Of a DNA stretch of 64,000 nucleotides, positions 54,490 to 63,706 are shown piece after piece (within the stretch, counting starts at the first letter, position 1; every line of letters begins with the position of its first letter). Below the pieces are notes generated by a model. The model saw only the letters and a program-made list of their open reading frames with translations. It did no database searches and was not told the DNA's origin. The position numbers and the translations under genes were made by a program. This DNA is from Polyangiaceae bacterium (GTDB lineage Bacteria > Myxococcota_A > Polyangia > Polyangiales > Polyangiaceae): positions 248,001 through 312,000 of the forward strand of contig JACKEA010000008.1 in the NCBI GenBank assembly GCA_020633235.1, read 5' to 3'.

Positions 54490-56871
54490 TCAGTTCACGC
54501 CGGTCGCGTGGGCGCGGCGTGCGCGGAAGCGGATGTAGGACGAGTAGGCGTCCAGGTTTCCGTTGGTGTCCGCCAGAGGCACCTTGTGCAGTGAGCCTTG
54601 CACGCTCAGGGACTTCACGGCGCTGCCCGAGGGCACGTCCGGCTGGGTCGCGTTGATGGCGGTGATGCACAGGAACGCTCGGCAGCCGCCGACCAGGGCA
54701 TCCAACAGCGAGTTGCAGTTCGGGCCTACGGGGTTGCCCTGCCCACAGTACGTGTAGCTGTGGGAGCCGCTGCAGTTGTTGGAGCAGGCGCCGACGCCCG
54801 TGGTCAGTGCTTCGGGGATCGGGATCTTGGACAGGGAGTCGACGGTGATGTCGCCACACAGCCCCTGGTTCGAGCCATCGGCCCAGACCTCGGGGAACAC
54901 CACCAAACCGCTGGTCAGATTCGTGGGCGGCGGCGCGGGCTTGTTCGGCGTGCCGGTGATGTTGCCGCGCACCTTCGCGTTGCGCATCTGGAGCACCGCC
55001 GGGCTACCGCCCAGGAGCAGCGTCAAGAACACGTCGCTGGGCCCGGCGGTCAAGAGCTTCGCCGCGATGCTGCCGTTGGTCATGATGCCGGTGGGGAGCA
55101 GGTTCGCGTCCACGGTGGACTGATCCACCTTGAACCACCAGTCGATGGGATTGCCCGTCGCCGGCCAGGTGCCCTTCGCGGGATCCAAGATGCCCGTCAT
55201 GATACCGAGCTGCATGGACGAGTCCGAGGTGCCGGTGAGGTCGTCCAGGTTCAGCGACTGAATCAGCACGTTGGTGCTGCCGTCGTCGATGCCGCTCTGA
55301 AGTTGTGGGTTGAGCTGGCCCAGGGCGGTGTTGGTGAGCGCCACGTTGCCCAGCTGGTTCTTGGTGTGAGAGCAGAAGCTCGGGCCGGTGCCACCCATGA
55401 TGGAGGCTTGGTGCAAGCGGTGAACGACCTCGTACTTGCACTTGGAGTCGCAGCCATCGAGGTTCTTGGTGTTGCCGTCGTCGCACTGCTCGCCGGTCTC
55501 CAGCGTGCCGTTGCCACACACGGCCGCGGCGATGGTCTTGCAGTTGGCGTCGCAGGTGGCGGTGTTGGGCGGCTCACATTGCTCCCCGCCGCCGGTGTCC
55601 ACGATGGTGTCACCACAGATGCTGAGCTTGCACTGGCCGCCGTTGGCGTCGCAGATGCTCCGCGGGTTGGCCTGGCACACGGCGCCCTTGGCCAGCGGCG
55701 TGCCGGCCTTGCAGGTCTTGCCGCCGGTGACGGTGGCGCAGGTCTCGGTGCCGGTGCAGGGGTTGTTGTCGGTGCAATCCGTGTTGCCATTGCACTCGTA
55801 GGTGCAGCCGGAAGTGCAGCCGCTGCCGGGTACGCCGTTTTGGTTGCCCTTGTCGCACTGCTCACTGCCGGTCACGTTGCCGTCGCCGCAGCTGGCCGGG
55901 ACGCAGCTTCCGTTCTGGCACGTGCCCGCGCCGCTTCCGCCCGTGCAGGCCTGGCCGTTCTTCGAGGTGTCCGCCGGGTTCGAGCACACGTGAGCGTTCG
56001 AGCACACGTCTTGAGTGCAGGTGTTGCCATCGGAGCACTGGGTGCCCGCGGTGCAGGTGAACTTGCACTGCTGGGTGCAGCCGTCGGTGTCGTCGGTGTT
56101 GCCGTCGTCGCAGTCCTCACCCGGTTCGGTCTTGCTGTTGCCGCACTGGGCGGTGGTGCACACGCCGGAGGCGCAGTAGCCCGCGCCGCCGTTGCAGGGG
56201 TCGTTGTCCGCCTTCGGTGTGCCGCCGGTGCAGGTGTGCGCCGTGTCGTCGCACTTGTTGCTGCCCGCGCATTCGTCGCCGGTTGCCGTGCAATCCCGGG
56301 TCGGATCCGTCGAGAGACAGCTGAACTTGCAGGCGGTGGTACAGCCGTTGGTGTCGTCGGTGTCGCCGTCGTCGCATTCCTCGCCGCTCTGGGTCTGCCC
56401 GTCGCCGCAGGTCGCCGGCACGCAGTTGCCGTTCACACAGAAGCTGTCGGTGCCGCAGCTGGTGCCATCCGAGAGGGGAGTCCCCGCCACGCACTTGTGA
56501 TCCCCACCGCAGCTCTCGTCACCGTTGCAGGGATTGCCGTCGTCGCACTTGGTGTCCCCCGCACTACAGGTGAAATCGCAGGTGTTCTCGCAACCGTCTC
56601 CGCTGTCGAGGTTGCCGTCGTCGCACTTCTCGGTGCCTTCCACCTTGCCGTTGCCGCAGGTCTGATCGGCTCCGCCTTGGCCACCCATGCCGGCTTGGCC
56701 GGCCGCCCCACCGGTCCCGCCCGTGGCGCCTCCGCCGTCAGTGTTCCCCGAGCCGCCGCTGCCGCCGAGCCCCGCATCCGAAGAGTCGCTGCCGCATGCG
56801 CTCAGCATGGAGCCGATCAAGAACGTAGAGCTCGCGATAGCGAGCCATGCACCAAGACGTTTGCTGGTCAT
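54490..56871 (-). CDS. large lipoprotein with many myxobacterial Cys-rich repeats
   Basis: 793 residues. ATG 56871 with GGAAGGTGGGAAG ahead; lipobox LSAC. After a short GG/AG spacer come about eight or nine Cys-rich modules of the DUF4215/myxobacterial type: CGNGKVEGTEKCDDGN, CGDGQTQSGEECDDGD, CGNSKTEPGEDCDDGN, CGNGTLETGEQCDDGN, with CDDGN/CDD turns, interspersed with DxNPCNGxExC units. The C-terminal ~270 residues are a separate beta-rich domain (ALTNTALGQLNPQLQSGIDDGS ...). It probably stands on the cell surface and may bind proteins or metal. Function unknown. Confidence 0.88.
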   Translation of the reverse strand: MTSKRLGAWLAIASSTFLIGSMLSACGSDSSDAGLGGSGGSGNTDGGGATGGTGGAAGQAGMGGQGGADQTCGNGKVEGTEKCDDGNLDSGDGCENTCDFTCSAGDTKCDDGNPCNGDESCGGDHKCVAGTPLSDGTSCGTDSFCVNGNCVPATCGDGQTQSGEECDDGDTDDTNGCTTACKFSCLSTDPTRDCTATGDECAGSNKCDDTAHTCTGGTPKADNDPCNGGAGYCASGVCTTAQCGNSKTEPGEDCDDGNTDDTDGCTQQCKFTCTAGTQCSDGNTCTQDVCSNAHVCSNPADTSKNGQACTGGSGAGTCQNGSCVPASCGDGNVTGSEQCDKGNQNGVPGSGCTSGCTYECNGNTDCTDNNPCTGTETCATVTGGKTCKAGTPLAKGAVCQANPRSICDANGGQCKLSICGDTIVDTGGGEQCEPPNTATCDANCKTIAAAVCGNGTLETGEQCDDGNTKNLDGCDSKCKYEVVHRLHQASIMGGTGPSFCSHTKNQLGNVALTNTALGQLNPQLQSGIDDGSTNVLIQSLNLDDLTGTSDSSMQLGIMTGILDPAKGTWPATGNPIDWWFKVDQSTVDANLLPTGIMTNGSIAAKLLTAGPSDVFLTLLLGGSPAVLQMRNAKVRGNITGTPNKPAPPPTNLTSGLVVFPEVWADGSNQGLCGDITVDSLSKIPIPEALTTGVGACSNNCSGSHSYTYCGQGNPVGPNCNSLLDALVGGCRAFLCITAINATQPDVPSGSAVKSLSVQGSLHKVPLADTNGNLDAYSSYIRFRARRAHATGVN

Positions 56872-56993
56872 CGCTTCCCACCTTCCGATTGAGGGCGTCC
56901 CATGGAAGAGAGTAGCAGCATCTTTCGGCACACTTGCGCGTCATCCCGCGACGGCGGCGGATCCAAGTACGCAAAGGTGCGCGGCGCATCGCG

Positions 56994-57605
56994 TCAGGCT
57001 GCGCGCGCCAAGTGGATCTTTTCAGCCTGACCAGCGCGGTAGAAGCGGCGCAGCAATCGCAGCGAGCTCGTCGGCTCCTTGCGTTGCACCAAGCGAGCGA
57101 TGAATCGCGCGGCGAGATCGTTCGCCATGCGGTAGCGGTCGCCGTCTTCGGTGCCTGCGGCATGCAGGTAACGCACGTTGCCGTACAGCTGGGCGTGGAG
57201 GGTGCGCTCCATTTCGCCCCATTCCCCCGACTCCAAGGAGCCCCGGCGCAGGGCGATCACCACGTATTTGTCCACCTCCGCCTGGAGCTCGAGCTCCAGC
57301 AGGGTGGCGGGCAGGTTGGTCCGCGCCCGCTCCGCCACGTACACGAAGTGGCTCACGCCCTCCACCACTTGAAGCCAGCCGTCGCAGGGAGCGGGCGGGA
57401 TGTCGTCGTGCATCAAAGAGGAGAGGGGAGGCAGCACCAGGGCGATCTCTAGCTCGTCGTCCTGCTGCCGTAGCACCAGCGTCTCGCGGGTGTCGGGGCT
57501 ACCAGACCGCACGAAGTCGAGAACGTCGGGAGTTTGCTCGAGCTCGTAGAAGCGCTCGAGCAGACGCTGAAGCTTTCGGAGGTTTCGCTCGCGCGGCGCA
57601 CTCAT
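56994..57605 (-). CDS. uncharacterised protein
   Basis: 203 residues, soluble. Begins MSAPRERNLRKLQRLLERFYELEQ, then a core of alternating strands and helices (LEIALVLPPLSSLMHDDI, FVYVAERARTNLPATLLELELQAEVDKYVVIAL) and a helical end (AARFIARLVQRKEPTSSLRLLRRFYR). No family recognised. It follows the next gene by three bases on the minus strand, so they form an operon. Confidence 0.75.
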   Translation of the reverse strand: MSAPRERNLRKLQRLLERFYELEQTPDVLDFVRSGSPDTRETLVLRQQDDELEIALVLPPLSSLMHDDIPPAPCDGWLQVVEGVSHFVYVAERARTNLPATLLELELQAEVDKYVVIALRRGSLESGEWGEMERTLHAQLYGNVRYLHAAGTEDGDRYRMANDLAARFIARLVQRKEPTSSLRLLRRFYRAGQAEKIHLARAA

Positions 57606-57608
57606 GCT

Positions 57609-58223
57609 TCAGTGGACCAATCCGCGCCCGCGCATCGGCGTGAGACCGCGTGCGGAGAGCGCTTCCGCCAACGAGCTCGAGCCCGTGCGCAGCCAGCGTT
57701 CGTACAGTCGCACCGTGGCGCGGTCCGTGCGTGGCGCGTTGGCGTGCAACGTTTCCGCGACGTCCGCCAACAGGTCTGCGAACATCCGGAACTTCTCTGA
57801 CAGCTCGGCGAATAGATCCGGAGCGCTTGCCTCGGGGTCTCCGCTGCGGAGCATGGCCGCCGCGTTCTCGTACGCGCGAGCACCCAGGGTGCTCACGTAG
57901 GTGCGCTGGATGCCACGGTTGTCGAGATGGTCGGCGAAGAAGCCGCTCACGTACAAGACGCCGTCTCCCACGCTGCGCAGGCGCTCGAAGCGCTCGTGAC
58001 CTTGCGCATGAAGCGCCTCTTCCAGAAGGAGCGTCAGGGGACGAGAGAGCGTTTCGTCGGAGAGCTCATCCGGGCGGGTGTAGTCCGCCAACAGTGCAAC
58101 GAGGTAGGTCTCCGCCGCTTCGGTGGTCTCGTAGCCGCGAGCCCGAATCGCGTCGGCGACGACATTCCCAAAAAAATCCGTGACGTTTCCGGTCAGATCG
58201 ATGGCCGGCTCCCTAGCGCTCAT
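57609..58223 (-). CDS. uncharacterised helical protein
   Basis: 204 residues, soluble and mostly helical (FFGNVVADAIRARGYETTEAAETYLVALLADY, LTLLLEEALHAQGHERFERLRSVGDGVLYVSGFFADHL). An ATG at 58223 follows AGGAGA. No family recognised. First gene of a two-gene unit with the gene at 56994; it reads away from groES, so the region between contains two promoters. Confidence 0.72.
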   Translation of the reverse strand: MSAREPAIDLTGNVTDFFGNVVADAIRARGYETTEAAETYLVALLADYTRPDELSDETLSRPLTLLLEEALHAQGHERFERLRSVGDGVLYVSGFFADHLDNRGIQRTYVSTLGARAYENAAAMLRSGDPEASAPDLFAELSEKFRMFADLLADVAETLHANAPRTDRATVRLYERWLRTGSSSLAEALSARGLTPMRGRGLVH

Positions 58224-58568
58224 GGCAACTCTCCTGTGCAGTGCCGTCGAGGGCTCGAAGCCATCCGAAGCTGCGGCTAAGTGAGCCCGAGGGGCACACG
58301 GGACGCAGGGTTCGGGGTGGGGTCTTCGATCGCGCTCTCAACTGCCTTCAATATGTAAAAGACGACACATTTCGGCAAATTGTGAGGCGCCCTGGATGGA
58401 TTTTCTTAGCCACCTCGGGGTCTCGCTGCCAAAAGGGCGACGTGCGCCCTACACGGACACACAGCGCGCGCGGGGCGTGACCGCGCTGCAGCGACAAACA
58501 AAAACAAAAGGAATGTCAGCGGGTTACGAGCTGTTGCTCAGGCGGCGCAGAAGTTGTTCCGCCAGGCC
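58224..58568. other. upstream part of the groES control region
   Basis: About 345 bp between a leftward gene and the groES promoter. I see no gene here. It is locally AT-richer than its surroundings (tatgtaaaagacgacac area) and probably contains the promoter of the leftward pair; no -35/-10 was clear enough to name. Confidence 0.4.
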
Positions 58569-58596
58569 TTGACTCACTCCCAACGCTGACTACATT
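58569..58596 (+). promoter_or_regulatory. groESL sigma-70-type promoter
   Basis: TTGACT and TACATT are separated by 16 bases. The predicted start of transcription falls just ahead of the CIRCE element, so HrcA bound there would block it. Confidence 0.75.
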
Positions 58597-58612
58597 CCGC
58601 GCCTGCAGCCGC

Positions 58613-58639
58613 TTAGCACTCACCCTGGTCGAGTGCTAA
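58613..58639. promoter_or_regulatory. CIRCE operator (HrcA binding site)
   Basis: A perfect inverted repeat, TTAGCACTC, nine bases, GAGTGCTAA, identical to the consensus. It lies between promoter and groES, the usual place for control by the heat-shock repressor HrcA. hrcA itself is not in the window. Confidence 0.97.
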
Positions 58640-58732
58640 CAACGCGGCAAACTTCAATGATTTCAGCCGGATAGTTCCGGCGCCCCGTGGCCTGAGGGGG
58701 CCGCGGTAACGACCCGTTTGGGAGGAAAAGAC

Positions 58733-59023
58733 ATGAAGATCCGACCGTTGCAGGACCGCGTGATCGTGAAGCGCGTGAAGGAAGAAGAGAAGACCAAGGG
58801 CGGGATCATCATCCCGGACTCCGCCAAGGAGAAGCCCATCGAGGGCGAGGTCATCGCCGTGGGCAACGGCAAGGTCAACGAGGACGGCAGCGTTCGCAAG
58901 CTGGACGTCAAGCAGGGCGACCGGGTGCTGTTCGGCAAGTACGCCGGCACCGAGGTGAAGATCGAGGGCGAAGAGCACCTCATTCTGCGCGAGGACGACA
59001 TCCTCGGCGTCATCGAGAAGTGA
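58733..59023 (+). CDS. groES: co-chaperonin GroES
   Basis: 96 residues, normal length. KIRPLQDRVIVKR, GGIIIPDSAKEKP (mobile loop) and GDRVLFGKYAGTE are diagnostic. It caps the GroEL ring in protein folding. ATG 58733 follows GGGAGGAAAAG. groEL starts 15 bases after the stop. Confidence 0.99.
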   Translation: MKIRPLQDRVIVKRVKEEEKTKGGIIIPDSAKEKPIEGEVIAVGNGKVNEDGSVRKLDVKQGDRVLFGKYAGTEVKIEGEEHLILREDDILGVIEK

Positions 59024-59038
59024 GCGGAGGAAAGTAGA

Positions 59039-60661
<1,623 letters not shown>

Positions 60662-60689
60662 TCCGAACGGCTCTCACGAGCACGCGAAG

Positions 60690-60719
60690 AGGCGGATCCC
60701 CATGCGGGGTCCGCCTTTT
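60690..60719 (+). terminator. intrinsic terminator of groESL
   Basis: Stem ggcgga(t)cccc / ggggtccgcc around ATGC, with one bulged T, then TTTTC, about 30 bases after groEL. Confidence 0.85.
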
Positions 60720-60759
60720 CGTATTTGGGAGCAGAGGGTGGGGCAGAGGAGCTCGATCT

Positions 60760-60785
60760 GGAGTGAGCAGGGGGCAGAGGGTGAG
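60760..60785 (+). repeat. G-rich repeat, left copy of an inverted pair
   Basis: Sequence ggagtgagcagggggcagag and onward matches the reverse complement of 63416-63441 at 23 of 26 positions. The pair encloses the small-gene, IS3 and heptamer region. Confidence 0.75.
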
Positions 60786-60943
60786 TGCCGGGGGTCGAGT
60801 GTTGGGGGTCGAGGGGGGTGCTGGTGTCCGAAAAGCGGACATCGGACGGGGGGATCGCGAGTGAGCAGCGTGAAATGTCCGGAATTCGGACGTGGCGCGT
60901 CGCGGAGTGTGTTGCGCGTCGCGGCAGCTCGCGGCGCGATCTG

Positions 60944-61000
60944 ATGTTGAAGATCGAACGCAACGATCGCGACCTGGGGCGCCAGATCCGCTCGGCCGCG
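60944..61000 (+). pseudogene. deleted copy of the four-helix-bundle gene
   Basis: ATG followed by MLKIERNDRDLGRQIRSAA. The intact gene at 61270 starts MLKI and has IERKDRDLGRQLRRC 20 residues on. So the residues between MLKI and IERKDRD are missing here, consistent with a deletion joining the two parts; what follows is low-complexity DNA. Confidence 0.65.
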
Positions 61001-61003
61001 CGG

Positions 61004-61111
61004 AGTCGGGAGCAGGGAGCGGGGAGCCGGGAGCGGGAGCAGGGAGCGGGAGCAGGGAGTCGGGAGCAGGGAGCAGGAGCAGAGGAGAGAGGGAGAGCGA
61101 GAGAGCGAGCT
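61004..61111 (+). repeat. purine-rich GGGAGC/GCAGGA low-complexity tract
   Basis: About 108 bases made of degenerate ggagcaggga-like units with almost no pyrimidine runs on this strand. It follows the broken small gene and precedes non-repetitive sequence. Confidence 0.85.
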
Positions 61112-61269
61112 TCTGCTGAGCCTTTTGATCGTAGCTGCGTGCTCGCCCGCCTCAAGGCCAAGCCGGGCTTCGCCCGGTGCGCGGTCGCTGCGCTCCCGCG
61201 CAGCCTTGACCCGGGCTGCGCGCGCAACGGGGTGAGGGGTGGCTTTCAGATCAGAAAGGAAGAGCCACC

Positions 61270-61596
61270 ATGTTGAAGATCTACTCGTTCGTTCTGGAGC
61301 TCACGGCACGGCTGCGCACCGTCATCGGCGTGATCGAGCGCAAGGATCGCGATCTGGGGCGCCAGCTCCGGCGCTGTACCGTCAGCGTCGGTCTCAACCT
61401 CTGCGAGGGCCAGTACAGTCGGGGCAAGAATCGGTCGGCGCGGTATCACACCGCGCTCGGGTCGGCGCGCGAGATGATGGCCTGCTTCGAAATGGCCGCC
61501 GCGCTCGGGTACATCGCGCCGCTCAGCCCGGAACTGCGCGCGGACTTCAATCGCGTCATTGGTACGCTCGTGCGCTTGGTGGAGCGCAGCGCGTAG
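61270..61596 (+). CDS. four-helix-bundle protein (23S rRNA intervening-sequence family type)
   Basis: 108 residues, soluble and helical: MLKIYSFVLELTARLRTVIGVIERKD, SVGLNLCEGQYSRGKNRSARYHTALGSAREMMACFEMAAALGYI. This matches the small four-helix-bundle family first found in intervening sequences of 23S rRNA; no rRNA lies here, so it is a free-standing copy. The start has GGAAGAG ahead. A deleted copy lies 0.3 kb upstream. Function unknown. Confidence 0.88.
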   Translation: MLKIYSFVLELTARLRTVIGVIERKDRDLGRQLRRCTVSVGLNLCEGQYSRGKNRSARYHTALGSAREMMACFEMAAALGYIAPLSPELRADFNRVIGTLVRLVERSA

Positions 61597-61721
61597 CGGC
61601 GGGGCGCAGCGCGCAGCGCCGCGGCGGGGCGCAGCGCGTAGCGCCGCGGCAAGGCGCTTCGGCGCAGCGAGTGGCGCGCGCGCTCGCCCGGGTGACGTCG
61701 CCTCGACGACTGTCGCGGGCG

Positions 61722-61817
61722 GCGTCGCGGCGAGTGGCGTGCGTCGCGGCGAGTGGCGTGCGTCGCGGCGAGTGGCGCGGCGTCGCGGCGAGTGGCGTGC
61801 GTCGCGGCGAGTGGCGT
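61722..61817 (+). repeat. 19-bp tandem array
   Basis: Five copies of gcgtcgcggcgagtggcgt (one ends gc, with a base inserted after it), inside a gap of about 400 bp without a gene (61597-62002). The rest of that gap has short cgcagcgcgtagcgccg repeats near 61600-61650 and no recognisable gene. As the unit is not a multiple of three, coding is unlikely. Confidence 0.92.
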
Positions 61818-62011
61818 CGTCGATCGGTGCGCCGCGGGAGAGCCTCGGATATTTGCTCAGAATCGTGATCAGTCGAGGGGGCATGGTCGACCATCCCCGT
61901 CGAATGATCACTCTGGTGAGCATTTTCTCGACCCCCCTTGCCGAACGCGCGGGGGGCGTCGCGAGCTTCCGCGCCGCACCAATGGAATTCCCTCGATTCC
62001 GTTGACACCAG

Positions 62012-62833
62012 CTAGGCGGCACTCGCCGCATTGAGTTCGAATTGGACTTGGGCTGGTGTTCTGTAGCCCAGAGTCGAGTGTAGTCGCTGCCGATTGTAAA
62101 ATACTTCGATGTACTCGAATAGCGCGTGCCGGAGCTGTGAGGCGTCGGCCCAGCTCTGGCGATGGATGAGTTCCGTCTTGAGCGTGGCGAAGAACGACTC
62201 GGCAACGGCGTTGTCCCAGCAGTTTCCCCGGCGGCTCATACTGGCTTCGATTCCGGCTTGGGATAGCGCTACGCGATACGCGCCACTGGTGTACTGGCAA
62301 CCCTGGTCGGTGTGATGCAACAACCAACGTTTTGGTCGTCGATGCGTTATCGCCATTTCGAGGGCTCGTAGCGACAGCTCTGTCGACGCCTCGGTGCCCA
62401 GGGCCCACCCAACGACCGCTCTGCTGCACAGGTCGAGCAGTACCGCGAGATAGCACCAGCCGGCGCGCGTCCGAATATACGTGATATCTCCGACCCAAAC
62501 CTGGTCCGGGTGCTCCGCTTCGAAGTTGCGGTTGACGATGTTGGGCGCTTTCGGATGCTCTGCGTCGACGCGTGTCGTCACGCGAAAACCACGACGGGGG
62601 CGGGCTGAAATGCCGAGATTCCGCATGGCGCGTTCGATGCGACGTTTGCTCACGCGCAGTCCTCGGTTGCGCAGGTCGTGGAGCACACGAGGACTGCCGT
62701 ACCGTCGGGAGCTGCGTTCGAAGCTTGCCTGCACCTCGCGTTCGAGACGTTGGTCCTCGCGAGCGCGACGGCTCTGACTACGCTTGGCGAAGGCGTAGTA
62801 GCCCTGCCGGCTTACGCCGAGCACACGACACAA
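62012..62833 (-). CDS. IS3-family transposase OrfB (DDE catalytic part)
   Basis: 273 residues from a TTG, but the frame is open back to the slippery site at 62913-62920, so the real product is an OrfAB fusion made by -1 frameshifting. Helix-turn-helix-like LCRVLGVSRQGYYAF, then DDE residues: Asp in QVWVGDITYI, Asp in LLHHTDQGCQYTS and Glu in DNAVAESFFATLK. RNA-free cut-and-copy chemistry at the element ends. Confidence 0.93.
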   Translation of the reverse strand: MCRVLGVSRQGYYAFAKRSQSRRAREDQRLEREVQASFERSSRRYGSPRVLHDLRNRGLRVSKRRIERAMRNLGISARPRRGFRVTTRVDAEHPKAPNIVNRNFEAEHPDQVWVGDITYIRTRAGWCYLAVLLDLCSRAVVGWALGTEASTELSLRALEMAITHRRPKRWLLHHTDQGCQYTSGAYRVALSQAGIEASMSRRGNCWDNAVAESFFATLKTELIHRQSWADASQLRHALFEYIEVFYNRQRLHSTLGYRTPAQVQFELNAASAA

Positions 62834-62880
62834 TCTTGCAATCGGGAAGTTTGCCTTCTCCGCGCCGATGAAAGCGAATC

Positions 62881-63210
62881 TCAGTCGCTTTCCTTCGCGA
62901 AGAAGGCTGCTGCTTTTTTTAGAATGGCCCGATCCGTTTCGAGGTCTTCGACTCTCTTGCGGAGCTTCCGATTCTCTTCTTCGAGCCGGTTGGCGCGTTG
63001 CTCAACCGTCTCGTCCGTGGGCGCCTGGGCCCGCACTGGCGACTTCTTGACCCTCTTTCGAGCCATCGCTTCACGGTACCACCCACGGAGCGTCCAGACA
63101 TTCACTCCAAGACTTGCTGCGATCTCCGCCATCGTCCTGTCGCTGCTTTCGACCAGGCGGACGGCGTTCTCCCGAAATTCGGCCGTGTACGTTCGATGCT
63201 GTCGTCTCAT
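62881..63210 (-). CDS. IS3-family transposase OrfA
   Basis: 109 residues. Helix-turn-helix MRRQHRTYTAEFRENAVRLV ... IAASLGVNVWTLRGWYREA, then a leucine-zipper-like coiled coil (VEQRANRLEEENRKLRKRVEDL). It binds the element ends; frameshifting near its end gives OrfAB. Confidence 0.93.
   Translation of the reverse strand: MRRQHRTYTAEFRENAVRLVESSDRTMAEIAASLGVNVWTLRGWYREAMARKRVKKSPVRAQAPTDETVEQRANRLEEENRKLRKRVEDLETDRAILKKAAAFFAKESD
62913..62920 (-). other. programmed -1 frameshift slippery run (A7G)
   Basis: On the coding strand the run reads AAAAAAAG near the end of orfA. After a -1 slip the frame is open through OrfB. This is the usual signal in IS3 elements. Confidence 0.8.
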
Positions 63211-63281
63211 GACTCCTCCGATGAGGTGTCAACAAGAACGAGGGATCCTCACCAACACACCCTCTCCCCCCAATGCTCAAC

Positions 63282-63414
63282 ACCCATCAGCCGTCACCCA
63301 TCAGCCGTCACCCATCAGCCGTCACCCATCAGCCGTCAGCCGTCAGCCATCAGCCATCACCCATCAGCCGTCACCCATCACCCGTCACCCGTCACCCATC
63401 ACCCGTAACCCGTA
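63282..63414. repeat. heptamer array ACCC(A/G)TC / AGCC(A/G)TC
   Basis: Nineteen consecutive 7-bp units of the form A(C/G)CC(A/G)T(C/A). Some alternate (acccatc, agccgtc), then the order becomes irregular. No spacers, so not a CRISPR. Confidence 0.95.
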
Positions 63415-63415
63415 A

Positions 63416-63441
63416 CCCACCCCCTGCCCTCTGCTCACTCC
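63416..63441 (-). repeat. G-rich repeat, right copy of an inverted pair
   Basis: The reverse complement matches 60760-60785 at 23 of 26 positions. It lies directly after the heptamer array. Confidence 0.75.
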
Positions 63442-63508
63442 TGCCAACCGCGTGGGGGGCGTCGTTGGTGGCTTGCGCCGGGGTCGGTGGAGGGCAACGA
63501 TGCGCAGC

Positions 63509-63706
63509 GATGATGCGCGGTATGCGCTGGGTGGAGATGGGTGGTCGCGTGCGTTGGGTAGATGATGCGCGGTATGCACTGGGTGGAGATGATGCGCGGT
63601 ATGCACTGGGTGGAGATGATGCGCGGTATGCGCTGGGTGGAGATGGGTGGTCGCGTGCGTTGGGTAGATGATGCGCAGCATGCACTGGGTGGAGATGATG
63701 CGCGGT
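63509..63706 (+). repeat. 27/52-bp tandem array ending at a start codon
   Basis: The motif gatgatgcgcggta occurs at 63509, 63561, 63588, 63615, 63667 (here one part reads gcagca) and 63694, with spacings 52, 27, 27, 52 and 27. Each copy has GGTGGAG or GGGTA followed by ATGATGCGC. The last copy is the start of the following gene. Bases 63232-63508 before it hold the heptamer array and no recognisable gene. Confidence 0.93.

Larger units (their letters stand above)
62003..63231 (-). mobile_element. IS3-family insertion sequence, about 1.2 kb
   Basis: Ends TGACACC and GGTGTCA, part of imperfect inverted repeats that start GTTGACACC on both sides. It carries two overlapping frames with a slippery A7G run. 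Both frames are intact, so it may be active. I do not see a target duplication for any of the three possible boundaries. Confidence 0.85.

Noticed and set aside
54598..56892. 764-codon rightward frame opposite the Cys-rich lipoprotein
   Set aside because: Its Ala/Val/Gly-rich product mirrors the Cys codons of the real gene; no signal or motif.
63282..63706. CRISPR-like arrays
   Set aside because: Units are directly joined, without unique spacers, and are short or irregular; no cas genes.
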